Assembly (NCBI GenBank): GCA_033220425.1
Contig: CM065647.1
Span: forward strand, 992,001 to 1,056,000
Length of the DNA: 64,000 nt
Direction of reading: 5' to 3'
Origin: Lepraria neglecta
Lineage: Eukaryota > Ascomycota > Lecanoromycetes > Lecanorales > Stereocaulaceae
Both the position numbers and the translations under genes were made by a program. Below are positions 32,724 through 45,887 of this stretch, in pieces. The notes under the pieces are model-generated. The model ran no database searches and was not told the origin of the DNA. It saw nothing but the letters and a program-made list of their open reading frames with translations. The number at the start of each line of letters is the position of its first letter. Position 1 is the stretch's first letter.

Positions 32724-35700
32724 TCACCCCCCTCTATCAAGCGACGCCTACGACGCTAGCAATAGAGTAGTTTCCTTATATAGGGTTCTTATTGGACCGG
32801 AGGCGGCGGAGGGCAGCGGGTTTAGGCTTCTATAGGTATTTCCTATAGAATTTAGCGACTATCTCGGCCGCTATATCGAATTCGCTATTATCTATATTAT
32901 ACCAGTCTAGATCCCTATCTTTATAGCCTCGCCATTTAATACGGTATTTTAATCGCCTATAGTCGATCTTAGCGTCGAGGATATTATCTACCTTATATTA
33001 CTCCGTTCTATCTACTATAACTAGTCTAGGTACGCCCGTCTTTTAACCAAGTAATAGGTCCTAGGAAGCCTTCCGCAAGAGGCTTAGATAGAAAACGTTA
33101 TAGATCTTCATTATCGGCGCCAATCGTAGCCTATAGGAATAGCCCACTTGTTTAACTATAGGGAAGGGTCCTAGTATCTTATTATCCAGCTTTCTTAACG
33201 GCCTTACTATTCTAATATTCTTACTTAATAGGAACACAAAGTCGCTAGGTTTATAGCTTATATCCTTCCTTCTCTTATTTACCTACTCGGCTATCCGCTA
33301 GCTAGCGTCCTCGGTGTTAGTCTTTATATAATCTAGTATCTTAGATATTATTCCCGTAATATCTCCCGCCTTCGCGGCTTGTAATCTAGTATATATAGAG
33401 CTATAGGTTATAGGATCGAGGCTAAAGCTTATACGGGGGTAGAAACCCTTATTGGCGAAGAACAGGGTTAGCTTAGTAGCGGAGGAGGTAGTATTATTAT
33501 CAGCGAATTCCGTAATAGGTAACTACTATAACCAGTCGTCTTGTATATAGGAGTAGTAGGTACGTAGTTAGCGCTCGATATCCTGGTTCGCTCGTTCCGT
33601 TTACCTATCTATTTTAGGGTAAAAAGCCGTTAAGAGCTTGCTGGTAATACCGAGTCTCCTGTAGAAGGATTTCCAGATATCCGCTGTAAATTGTAGTCTA
33701 TAGTCCAAGACTATAGAGTCCGGCAGACTATATAGACGGAATACGCCCTTGATTAATAATCTAGTAGTAGCTTCGGCTAAGGTACCTTCTTCCGACGTAG
33801 TATACGCGATATAATAGTATTCCTTAGATAGCCTATTAATGACCGTAAGGATAGTATTATATCCGTCTACCTCGGGTAGTCCGGTAATAAAATCTATAGA
33901 GATATCTTTCTATCTTTGCTCTAGTATTAGTAGCAGGTAGAGTAGACCGTTATACTTGTCCCTAGGCGCTTTAGATCTCTAGTAACTATAGTAGTTATAT
34001 ATAAACTGAGCTACCGCGTCTCGTATACGGGGCCAGTAATAGTACTATCGTAGTAGGTCTATCGTTCTATATACTCTAGGATATCTAGAAGTAGGCGGAT
34101 TATAAACCTCTCTAATTAACCTTGCGAGTAGCCGCTCGTCCTTAGGTACCTATAATATATCGTTTTTATAGAGGGTACCTTACTTAACCGAGTAATTTTA
34201 TAGAGAGATCCCCTTCTACGCCTTATCTCCTTTTTTAACTATAGTATAGTAGCCTAAGTATCCTTCGTCTAACCTATTGGCCTTAAGGACCTCTTAGTAT
34301 ACTGAGTCCTCCTTTATATTATTACCTAGCTTAATAGGAGTAATATCTAGGCGGTCTAGCGTTAGGATGGTTTAGTATTGGTATTTAACACGCGCATCGT
34401 CTTGGCTAGCTAGGATAGAATCTAGTATTCTAGTTAACGTGTTAGCGCGCTTATTCTTTCGTCCCGGATAGTATCTAATCTTGAAGTTATAGTCTGCCAG
34501 TTTCTCGGACTATCGGGCCTAATAGTAGGATAGCTCCTTAGTGCTTATAAAATACTCGAGGCCTTTATAGTCTATAACTATCTTAATTAGTATATCAATA
34601 GACTCGAGTTTAGGGTACTAATACTCGAAATAACGGATAATAGCGAGTAGTTCCTTATCGTAGATCTCGTAGTTATACTCCGCGAGTAGTATATTTTTAC
34701 TATAGAAGGCTATAGGGTAGAGGTCTCCCTTATTATCTTCCTAGGATAGTATACCGCTATTAACGTAATCCGATAAGTCTATCTCTAGTACTACCTTCTT
34801 ACTATAGTTATAATAGTATAGTACTAGGGCTAAGGTAATCTTTTCCTTTAGACTATTAAAGGAGGACTAATAAGCGGGCGACTATTTAAATAGGGTATCC
34901 TTTTAAGTTAGTTTTATTATAGGTCGGATAATTTTCGAGAAGTCTTGAATAAACTAGTAATAGAAGTTATAGAAGCTAATAAACCCTTATATCTATTTCA
35001 GCGATATAGAAGTAGGCTACTCTATAATAACCTATATCTTCTTTAGATCTATCCTTAATTCTTCCGTTAATAGTATTACGCCTAGGAACGTAGTTTCTTA
35101 GATATAGAATTCGTACTTATAGATATCGACTTATAGGCTAGCCTACCTGAGCTTTATAAATACTAGGCGGATATAGTTTATATACTCTTTCTTCGTCTTA
35201 CTATAGATAAGGATATTATTAAGGTATACTTAGTAGAACTTATTAATAAATTCAAAGAGGACGTTATTTATATAATACTAATAGTTTAATAGGCTATTAG
35301 TTAATCCGAAAGGTAATATATAATACTTATAGGCCCCTAGAGATATAATAAAGGTAGTATATTCCTTACTATCGGGATATATCCGGAGCTTGTTAAATAC
35401 TATAATAATGTCTAGCTTAGTAATATACTTGTATCCTACTACCCTCGCGAGGGTCTTATCGATTAGGGGGATTAGGTAGCGGTTTCTTCGAGTAATAGCG
35501 TTAAGCTTTCGGTAGTCGATATAGAACCTAAGGCTTCTATTCGGGTTCTAGACGAATAGTACTAGTAAGGTATAAGGGGCTGTACTAGGACTGATAAACC
35601 CCTTCTGCAGATTCTCCTCTAAGTATTCCCTGACCTTTTGGAGCTTTTTACCTAATATACGGTAGATTCGACTATACGGGGGACGTTCGTTAGCCTTAAG

Positions 35701-38254
35701 CTCGATCTTATAATTATAGGACCGATAAGAGGGTAGCTTATCTACTTAGGTTTTATCGAAGACGTCGAGGAAGTTATAATATTCTAATAGTAGCTTATTT
35801 CGAATCTCGTCTTTTGCTTAGGCAGATATCTTATAGAGATCTATAGCCTTATTAGTGTTTAATCCCTTAATAGCCTTATCGATTTAGTATATTGTTAGTG
35901 AGAAGTAGCGGGTACCCTTCTATTTCGCCTAGAATTTACTCTATCTATAGAACGTACCGGCGCTAATAGGTATAATATTTAGAGGAGTAGGTCTTTTGCT
36001 TGGTTTTAGGCGCGGTAGCAGAGCTTCTTTACTAGGGGGTTAGGGAGGCAGGCTTGCCGTAAGAGGGCGTTAGAGAATTGTTACCGGTGTGGTTCTCCTA
36101 GCAGGGATTATATATATAGTCTTTAGCTATACGTCTTCGCGATCTTTCGGGTTGGTAGGTTATCGATCGCGGGGAAAGATAAGTCTATCCTCTCTTATAT
36201 CGAGAAGGATACTATTTATATTCATCTACGGTTTACCTAATATTACTTTATAGTTACCTAACCGGGTAATAAGTATAGGTACCGTAACTTCTATATAGCC
36301 CTTAATATCTAACGAGGGGTATATTATATATAATTGGTCCTTCTAATAGCTATCTATTATAGCTATATAACGGGTAAGGTTTAGCGAGTGGCAGGGGCTA
36401 GATCCCTAGTTTAGTATAGATAAATTACGCTTCTTCTTCGTCGATAAAAGAGTAACCTATAGTACCCGTATCTAGTAAAGCTGAAACTATATACTTCATT
36501 TTTTAACTAAATAGTATATAGGTAATTATAAGTGGAGACCTTATAAATAGATCTTGATTAAAGCTTAAAGAAGAAATTAATAATCCGCCGCTTAACGTAT
36601 CTTTATTAAGGGCTACTCGTTTTCTACCTTATTATTATCTAGACTATCCTTATATTCCCCTTCTACGATATCTATCTTATTTAGACCTACCTTATAAGGC
36701 TTTATAATATAGGGTTTAGGGTAGTCGGATATAAAGTATCCGTCTTCTCTATAGTTATAGTATAAGCCGTAAGGTATAAAGGGCGTATAAGGTATAGGGA
36801 CGGATTGCGTATAGGGGGATATAGGTTTGTTTTTACTATGCGGGGTATAGGGACGAGAGTCTTTTCCTCCGATAGGAGCTCGGGCTATAGGCTATAAGAG
36901 ACCGGGAGTTAGCTAATGGGCAACTCTCGCAGTACGGGCTTTACTCGCCTATTCGCGGTCTGTAATAAGTACGGCTTATAAGTTATCTACCTTCTGTAGA
37001 TATATCCTTAAGGGTTCTATAGAGGTAAAATCGGTAGGTATAGTAGTAAAGGCTTCCTTTAGACGGGGGTTAACCTTATCCTTTAATCTATCTATTACGG
37101 TTTTATCTTAGTAACCTAGATAGCTAGTAAATTTATAGAACTCTATATAGAATTTATTAAAGGGGGTATTACCTTGGTATAAGCGGGTATATTCTTGTTA
37201 ATAACGGTTTTCTTTATTAGGATTACCGAATAGGCTAGTAAGGAGGGTAATAATAGATTATATATTCTAGAAGTAGTCTAGGTCGCCTACGCGGTAAGAT
37301 ATAACCGTACCTTTCGCTTTGCCTCTAGTTTATCTAATTATATATTTCGCTTACTCGAGGTTACTATAGAAATAGTCCGTATTTATATCTAGCTTATCTT
37401 ATATATCTTATATCTAACCCTCGAACTCGGGGTCTTTTCTATCGGTTAAGATCGGTAGATTAGGGTAATATACGCTCCTCTTACTAGCCTATAGTATTAA
37501 GAGAGTAGGAGTAACCTTACGGCTCCTCTCGATGTATAGGGCGTTATTTAATTGGCTAATATTCCCTTCTAGTATATATAACTAGTCTTAGAGTATTATT
37601 ATCTCCTCCTCTTAAGCGGCGAGCTTTACCTTAGCCTCCTTTCTCTAATATTAAGCGTTATAGCCTATCTTTACTACCTTCTATCCTTGCTTAATTATTA
37701 TATCCTATTTATCTAAGTAATATAGAGCTATATCCCGCTTATATCTTAGCTTATTTAGTATCTTAAAAAACTCGAGGGGGGAGTATTAAGCCTAGTATTA
37801 TAACTAAGCTATACTAACTACTTCCTAAGTAGTCTTTACCTCTTTAGCTCTACCTAGTATATCTACTAGTAGTACCGAAGTACGCCGTATCTTTAATACC
37901 TTATCGATAATCTCCTTGTATTTTAGCTAGTCCTCTATTAACTTAGGGATATATAGATTTACTATTCTAATATTTCTTCTTCTTCTCTTATACGGATTAC
38001 TATCTACTCTTACTACGCGATATATAGCTAAACCGTACTAGAAACTTGCTTAGAGCGCGATTTACGGGCGAGGGCTTACTACGTATCTTATAGGTAGTCG
38101 AATTAGAATACCGAGGGGGGGGTATTATAGGTTAGGTATTTTGGTATAGAGGAGTCCTTAGGTTACTCAGGGTTCTATACCGCCGTAGTTACTTTATTTT
38201 AACTTATAGTTATAACTAGTACAAGCTTATAAGTAATTTGGAGCTTAGTTATAG

Positions 38255-38488
38255 TATTAGGTAGCTAGTATAGAGCGAATTATATAGGTATTAATTAACT
38301 GAGATAACTAAGCTAAAGGAGAAGAAGGAGTATATATATACGATATTTAGTATTGTTTCTAGTATTAAGCTACTACGCGGGCTGAGACGTACGTAGTTAT
38401 ACTAAGAAGTACTATTAAGGCCTACTATATATATAACGATTGAGGCTTGCGATGCGATAGTAGCTACTATATATACGCGCCTGTAACA
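38255..38488 (-). repeat. LTR of element B (right copy, RIP-mutated)
   Basis: Same length as the left LTR. Almost all differences are CA to TA or TG to TA (for example TTGACTG versus TTAACTG). Confidence 0.85.
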
Positions 38489-38691
38489 CTTGATCTCGTT
38501 GTTCTTATATTTTTTGTCAGGAGGTATACTTTATCCCCCTCTTTTAGCTAAGGAATATTCTTTCTTTTCTTATCGATCTATTCCTTTAACTTACTATTTA
38601 AGCTTTTAATAGACTTTTGTATATCTTTATATAATTTCCTTAGCTCCCCTACTTTTACTAAAGCTTTTTCTATATTAGGTCCTTTTTTTAG
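38489..38691 (-). mobile_element. Gypsy element C, middle fragment of integrase
   Basis: The minus strand reads the integrase linker (GPNIEKALVKVGELRKLYKD; LKEGDKVYLLTKNIRTTRSS), connecting in frame to the fragment left of element B. It is bounded on the right by the left LTR of element D. Confidence 0.8.
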
Positions 38692-39060
38692 TATTAGAAC
38701 TATTGGTTTTGATAGGACTATCCTATAGGATAAGGTACTATAGATAGGACTAGTAACTAAAGCGATGAGCGCAACGAGCGACGTGCGCTCATAACGCTCA
38801 TGGAATACTTGGCAGGATTTCCTATATCTATATATACGGGGCTTTGCCTACTATTTAGAATAGCGTATTCAACTTGGTTAATCTTCCTAGTACTCCTTAT
38901 ACTATACTTTACTAGTTATTAATATAGAACGCATTAACTACCTATATAGACGAAGACTACTATTCTACCTGAGTGACTCCTCTTCTATAGAAGTATAAGA
39001 TATACGTACCTATATATAGCTATCGCACCATTAGGTATATAACTACCGTAGGTCGTAATA
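38692..39060 (+). repeat. Left (5') LTR of element D, 369 bp
   Basis: Starts TATTAGAAC (originally TGTTAG) and ends CGTAATA. It is about 42 bp shorter than the right LTR, missing a segment around 38810. Confidence 0.8.
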
Positions 39061-42000
39061 CTTTAAATACCCTAAAGGATGAGTTCTTCAATAACTTTAG
39101 GTAGAAACCCTACCCTAAGTACCTTAATAGTTACTAGCTAGAGATACTATACTATAGACGAAGGATCTAGAAAAAGGATTAAAGTTATAGTACTAGATCT
39201 ATACTATAGAGATAGGGACAAGCTTGAGCCATAGCTTACGCAAGTATAACTATACCTATTATTCCAGGGAGACTTGCTCCTAGTAACTAGATATACTACC
39301 TTCGCTATATTATACCTACGAGGACGGGCCTAGAAGTAGGTCGAACCTTTCCTAAAGAAGTATATAGAAGACGACGACGAGGATAGCGATATTAAATCTT
39401 AGATAGAGAGTATACTAAAGTTTATAGTCGAAATCCGCTATATATTCGAACCTTCTAACAAGGTAAATATAGTAATATATATTATCTAGTATATGAAATA
39501 GAAGAAGTTAGCGTTAGAGTTTTCAACTTAGTTTTAGATATACGCTACCAAAATAGGCTAGGATAATAATACGCTAATAACGATATATTATTAGGGCCTT
39601 AAAGATAATATTAAAGACGAGCTTATAAGATTCGGAGGAGTAATTAATACTCTAGATAGACTTATTAAAAATGCGATCGAGATTAATAATAAGTTATTTA
39701 AACGATCTATAGAGAAATAGTATAACGGAGGAGTTAGCGGAACCCGTTATAAGGGATTCTTCTTAAAGACGAGGAATTACTAATAAGACTACGGGGAATA
39801 TAATACTTACCGTAGTATAGTACTAATAGAGATTAACTTTATCTAGATAGGAAAGAAGAAAGGAAACTTTAAAGGGAAAAAGTAGTACGGGGGAAAGAAA
39901 GTAATTACTTACTATAGCTATAGTAGACTAGGCTATATAGCTAGAGACTATAGGTCGAAGAATATAGTATACTAACCGCAGATTAATATAATAGAAGGAG
40001 GACCTCTAGATAATAAGGAAGACTCTAAAGAAATATAGTAACCCTATAAAGGAGAAAAGTTCAGTTAAGATTTAGAAGATAATACCTTCGAATTAGAATT
40101 CAATAAAGAAGTATAGAGGTATTACTATAGGGATAGTAATAGATCTTAGTAATATAAGACGGATTAGGAATAACGGAAAGCTAGTCTAGAGAGACCAGTA
40201 TCGATACCCGAACCTAGATCTACTATATCCCGAGTAGAAGGAAAATTACTAGAAATTAGAGAATCTTAATCGGACGAAGATAAATATAAACTCTTTAATA
40301 AAATTGAAAGTAAGGTATAAGGTATACTAAATAAGTAATTAGCTACGAAACCCGGATAGGAAGAACCTATACAAGACTATTAATATAATAGGGAATATTA
40401 GCGATATAGTAAAGTCCTATATACTAAGTATATATTACCTAACTACTCTATATATAGGGAGGAAAGAGGCCGTCTAGCGAAAGAATATACGGTACCTCTA
40501 CTAAAGAGAACCCCTTATAGAGAGACCTAGTAGTATAAATATAAGGAAGATAAATACTAGTAGTACCTTATAAGTAAAAAGAAGTATTATTACTTCCTAT
40601 ACTTTATAGAGAAGTAGGAAAAGGAAAGAAATAATTTACTTAAAGTCTTTAAGAGAGGAGCTTATAACTAAGTACTATAGTATAGCTACTTATATAACGA
40701 ATATATTCCGTATAAGGGTATAAAGGAAGTATACGGATTCCTAATATTATAGGGAAAAGAGTAATCCCTTATACTATAGAGAAGTATAAGGAGATTAATA
40801 CGTTATTCCCCAAATAACAATTGTATTCCGCCTAGTATCACACTTATATTATTATACTAGTAAATATTAATAGATAGTAGACTATAGTAATAATAGATAG
40901 CGGAGCTACAGGAAATTTTATCTCAAGGAACTTAGTAGACTTAAGCGGCCTACCGACCCGAAAGAAGAAATCGTCCTACGAGCTACGCCTAGCTAACGGG
41001 TTAGTATTCTTAATAGGAAAAGTAGAGGAGGAGATATACTCCCTACTAGTAATAATTTAGTAATACTACGAGGAGATTATATTTAATATAGTTGGGATAG
41101 CTACTTATAATATTATTTTAGGAATACCTTAGTTAAATAAATATAACCTAGAAATTAACTAGAAGATAAAAGTACTTAAATTCGGATGATCTAGAGATAT
41201 TACTAGTATTAGACCTATTAGTTAATAGTAGACGATAATAGATAAGAGAAGGAACCGAAGACCGGTCGAAGTATATATTACTTTATTCTTAAATAATAAG
41301 AGTAACTTCTAAGAGAGAAGGCTTGACTCCTTAGTTACTAGTAAAGGTTAGCGGGATACTAAAGAGAGAGCTACTAAAGGAAGAGATAAACCTTCTATAA
41401 TCCCTTAGGAATATAAACGGTAGGTATACCTATTCGAGGAAGAGATAAGCGTAAAAGCGTTGCCTAAGTACTAACTATAGGATTATAAGATCGAACTCGA
41501 ACCTAGTAAGGCGCTAATATTTAGACCTATCTATATATTATTAGAAAAGGAACTTACTATACTTCGTAGGTATATTGATAAGAACCTTAAGAAGGGATTT
41601 ATTCGGGAATCTAAATTACTAGTAGGTTATCTAATCCTTTTCGCACCGAAAAAGGACGGAAGTCTAAGGCTATACGTTAACTATCGAAAGTTAAACGATA
41701 TTACTATTAAGAATCATTACCCTTTGCCAAATATTAGCGAGCTATAGGATCGGCTCGGTAAGGCAAAGATATTTACGAAACTAGACCTTAGAGGCGTATA
41801 TAATCTAATCTAGATAAAGGAAGGCGAAGAATGGAAAACTGCCTTCCGGACTAGATATAGCTACTATAAGTACCTAGTAATACTATTTAGACTTACTAAC
41901 GCACTAGTAACCTACTAAGTACTTATTAATAATATTATACGAGTATACTTAGATCGAATAGCGATAGCGTACCTCGACGATATCTTAATTTACTCTAAGA

Positions 42001-44201
42001 ACAAGGAAGAATACGTTAAGTATATATAGGACGTTATCGAATACCTGTCGTAAGCGGGACTTCTCCTTAAACTAGAAAAGTGCGAGTTTTATAGGGACTC
42101 TATTAAGTTCCTAGGATTTATAGTTAGTATAAAAGGTATTAGTATAAGCCTAGAAAAAATCAAAGCTATAGCGGAATAGCCTATACTATAGGACGTTAAA
42201 GTAGTATAAAGTTTCTTAGGATTTACTAACTTTAATAGGAAGTTTATTAAAGGCTACTTAAAGAAAGTACTTCTACTTACGGATATTACTAAGAAGGATA
42301 TCGGATTTATATAGGGATAAGAATAATAGAAGTCGTTTAATACATTAAAAAAGTATATACGGATCTACTAGTACTCTATACCTTTTAAGCTAACGAACCG
42401 GCTTATATCGAAATAGATACCTCGGATCTTGTAATAGGAGTATATCTTTATTAAATGAAGGACTAAAAGTAGTATCTAGTTACCTACTTTTCACGAAAGA
42501 TATTAGTAGCGGAATAGAACTATAATATATACAATAAAGAACTACTTACTATAGTATATATACTTTAAAACTAGAGAGTGTACGTAGAAAGCTACTTAGA
42601 CTTAACTATCTTTATAGATTATAAGAATCTTCTTAATTTTATAATAACGAAAGAGTTAAATAGAAGATAAGTTAGATAGTTAGAACTACTCGGATAATAT
42701 AAGTTCAAGATAACCTATACCCTAGGAAAGGATAATAGTCGAGTAGATATACTTAGTAGGCGATTAGACTATATAGAAGAAAAGAATATTATAGAATAAC
42801 TAATCTTAAAACGAGAAGCCGACGGATTATTAGTGCCACACCAAGTATTAGTAATAACCCTTTGTATATTAGGACCTAATATAACTAATAGGATCGTAAA
42901 GGCCTATAACGACGATATATTCGCAATAAAGTTATGATAGGATTAACTAGATTTAGTATTACTTAAATATTAGGATAAAACTTACTTGCCTAATATATAC
43001 GTTAAAGAAGTAATTAGAGATTACTACGATAACCCTTTATAAGGTTACCCTAGAGTATCTAAGACTATAGAACTCCTAGGATAAGGGTACGTGGCGCCGA
43101 AACTTCGGACGCGTGTTAAACAATATATTAAAGAATATATCTAATACTAGTAGAATAAATCTATACGATACGCAAAGTACGGGTAGATATAATTTGCCCT
43201 AGTACTAGAATTACTATAGGATAATATTACGATAGACTTTATAGTTAAACTACTACCTTTAAAGGACCTAGCTATATAAGATACCTTCGATTCAATTATA
43301 GTTATTATAGATAAACTTATAAAGTATATAATTATAATACCGTTTAAGGAGACGTATAAAGTAGATTAGTTAGCCTTTATACTACTCGATAAGCTAATAA
43401 GGGATTATAGTATACCTAAGTCGATAATATCCGATAGAGACAAGTTATTTACTTCTAACTATTAGAGGACGCTAATCGTAGCAATTAGAACTAAACTTCG
43501 GATATTAACTACGTACTATCTATAGACTAATAGATAAATAGAATATACGAATTAAATAATAGAAGTATACCTAAGATATTATATAAACTAGAAATAAGAT
43601 AACTAGGTTTTACTACTTCCGATAGTATAACTAGCGTATAATAATAAGAGGTTAGATACGATAGACCTAACCCTATTCTTTACTAACTATAGAAAGAATA
43701 TAAATATATTTCTATAACCTAGAGAAGGACCTAATATAGAAAAGGCTTTAGTTAAAGTAGAAGAGCTAAAGGACTTATATAAAGATATATAAAGGTCTAT
43801 TAAGATCTCTAATAATAAGTTAAAGGAATAGGTTAATAAGAAAAGAAAGAATATTCCTTAGCTTAAAGAGGAGGATAGAGTATACCTCCTAATAAAGAAT
43901 ATAAAGATAATAAGACTAAGTAAGAAACTAGATTATATTAAGGTCGGACTATTCTTGATTAAGAAGGTAAAGGGGGCTATTAACTATAAACTTAAGCTTC
44001 TACCTGACGCTAAGGTATATCCGGTATTCTATATCTTACTTCTAGAGCTAGTAGACTCTAATATACTACTCTAAGAAACGTTTTACTATAATATTAAGGA
44101 AGAAATAGAGTATAAGGTTAAGAGGATCCTAGATAGAAGGAGTTAGTTCTATCTAGTTAAGTAGAAAGGGTATAATAAAACGGAAAGTACCTGGGAACCT
44201 C

Positions 44202-44647
44202 TTAGGAACCTTACGGGGAATTATAGGGAATATCTATAAGAGTTTTATTAGAGATAAGGGAAGACTAGTTAAAGCTCTTAGGGCCCTCTAGGCCGGGGGG
44301 AGGTCGAACTACTCGGAGCCGACGTTAAATATTAGACTATTAGGAGTATCAGAAGGAAGATCCTTATCCCTCTCTAACTCCTTGATATTCTATAACTCGC
44401 GCTCGACTAACTTTTTCTCTTTATCCTAGACTTGATTAAATTATAATTAGAGGCGTATAAGTTTCGCCTACGTTTCCTTTATTTCTAACTAAGTATTATT
44501 ATATACTTTCTTAATATAATATATCTCGTCGACGGATATAACTAGGTTATACTTCTTACCTATAGTAATATAGTTAGAATAATAGTCTAAACAGACGCCT
44601 ACTAAGTATTACTTATTACCCTTTATATAGAGAGTATAAGGATATAT
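44202..44647 (-). pseudogene. RIP-mutated copy of the antisense Zn2Cys6/coiled-coil ORF in element D
   Basis: The minus strand aligns over its full length with the ORF at 31757-32203 (446 versus 447 nt). The start codon is ATA. All six positions matching the cysteines encode Tyr (TAT or TAC) with the same spacing, x2-x6-x8-x2-x6, as expected from TGY to TAY. Recognisable segments are NLVISVDEIYYIKKV, KKLVEREL, NIKELERDKD and DIPYNSP. Several Gln codons are now TAG or TAA. It lies at the same position relative to the chromodomain and 3' LTR as in C. Confidence 0.85.
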
Positions 44648-44776
44648 TATAAATCTAGATAATTTACCGGAAAGCTCTTTGTAACGGACGAGGGGATCTT
44701 TAGAATAGATATTTTAACGAGGAGGTATAAAGGATAGATAGTTTCTCAGGACAAGAAATCTGGAGGAGGGGGCTAG

Positions 44777-45187
44777 TATTAGAACTATTGGTTTTAACAG
44801 GACTGTCCTATAGGATAAGGTACTATAGATAGGACTAGTAACTAAAGCGATAAGCGCAACGAGCGACGTGTACTTATAGCGCTCAAGAATAATAAGCGCT
44901 ATAAGCGCCGTGCGCTTATAACGCTTATAGAATACTTGGCAGGATTTCCTATATCTATATATACGGGGCTTTGCCCACTGTTTAGAACAGCGTGTTCAAC
45001 TTAGTTAATCTTCCTAGTACTCCTTGTACTATACTTTACTAGTTATTAATATAGAACGTATTAACTACCTATATAGACGAAGACTACTATTCTACCTGAG
45101 TAACTCCTCTCCTACAGAAGCATAAGACACACGTACCTATACGTAGCTATCGTACCATTAGGTATACAACCACCGTGGGTCGTAACA
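44777..45187 (+). repeat. Right (3') LTR of element D, 411 bp
   Basis: Ends CGTAACA. Its length matches the 412-bp LTR of element C. Confidence 0.8.
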
Positions 45188-45887
45188 CTTAGATCTAGAA
45201 ATGTATTTATATTTTTTCTATAATTGGCAAAGAATAGTATTAGTCCCGTTATATCTAACCTCTTGTTATTATACGCTAGTTATACTATTAGAAGTAGTGA
45301 AACCTAGTTGTCCTATTTCTAGTTCACGTAATATCTTAAATATACTTCTATTGTTTAATTTACACGTTCTATCTATCTATTAGTCTACGGATAATACGCT
45401 ATTAATATCCAAAGTTTCGTCCCAATTACTACTATAAGCGTTCTCTAGTAGTTAGACGTAAACAACTTATCTCTATCGGATATTATCGATTTAGGTATAC
45501 TATAATCTCTTATTAGCTTGTCAAGTAGTACGAAAGCTAGCTAATCTACTTTGTAGGTTTCTTTGAACGGTATTATAATTATATACTTCGTGAGTTTATC
45601 CATAATAACTATAATTGAGTCGAAGGTATCTTATATAGCTAGGTCCTTCGAAGGTAGTAGTTTGACTATAAAGTCTATTATAATATTATCCTATAGTGAC
45701 TCTAGTATAGGAGTAAATTATATTTGTCCGTACTTGGCGTATCGTACAGCTTTATTTTGCTGGCACTCGATATATTCTTTAATATATTATTTAACGCGCG
45801 CTCGAAGCTTCGGCGCCGCGTATCCTCGTCCTAGGAGTTCTATTGTCTTTAAGACTCCTAGGTAACCTTATAAAGGGTCGTCATGCA
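45188..45887 (-). mobile_element. Gypsy element C, integrase fragment, truncated
   Basis: The minus strand reads the integrase core: GYLGVLKTIELLGRGYAAPK, YIECQQNKAVRYAKYGQI, DFIVKLLPSKDLAI and SIISDRDKLFTSNY, with RIP-type stops. It stops precisely at the terminal repeat of the Tc1/mariner element. The sequence on the far side (47297 on) is not gypsy. Confidence 0.82.

Larger units (their letters stand above)
32490..38488 (-). mobile_element. Ty3/gypsy element B, full length with two LTRs, RIP-inactivated, inserted in element C
   Basis: A 6.0-kb LTR retrotransposon with 234-bp LTRs (32490-32723 and 38255-38488). The flanks share ACTTG, and removing the element restores the pol frame of C. 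The minus strand encodes a gypsy pol: around 35400-35640 the reverse transcriptase reads FISPSTAPYTLLVLF, NRSLRFYIDYRKLNAITRRN and YITKLDI, broken by many stops. The interior is very AT-rich with near-absent TpG and CpA, diagnostic of RIP. No open frame survives. The left LTR is far less mutated than the right one. Confidence 0.85.
38692..45187 (+). mobile_element. Ty3/gypsy element D, full length, RIP-inactivated, inserted in element C
   Basis: A 6.5-kb plus-strand gypsy element of the same family as C. The left LTR is 38692-39060 and the right LTR 44777-45187; the flanks TTTAG and CTTAG are a near-perfect 5-bp duplication. Remnants of gag lie around 39080-40050. The protease motif DSGATGNFIS is near 40898. 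Reverse transcriptase with an intact YLDDILIYSK is at about 41970-41999. RNase H follows, then integrase (DFIVKLLPLKDLA; SIISDRDKLFTSNY) around 43230-43450, and chromodomain-like sequence with STWEPLRNL near 44187. Dozens of TAG/TAA codons interrupt every frame. A polypurine tract (GGAGGAGGGGG) precedes the right LTR. Confidence 0.88.

Noticed and set aside
38760-38820. Repeated GCGCTCAT/AACGCTC units considered as a CRISPR-like or satellite array
   Set aside because: They are internal to the element D and C LTRs, few in number and irregular; no array structure.
45201-45865. Plus-strand open frames in the gypsy C fragment
   Set aside because: The minus strand encodes recognisable integrase; these frames are open only because RIP creates TAG/TAA on the sense strand.
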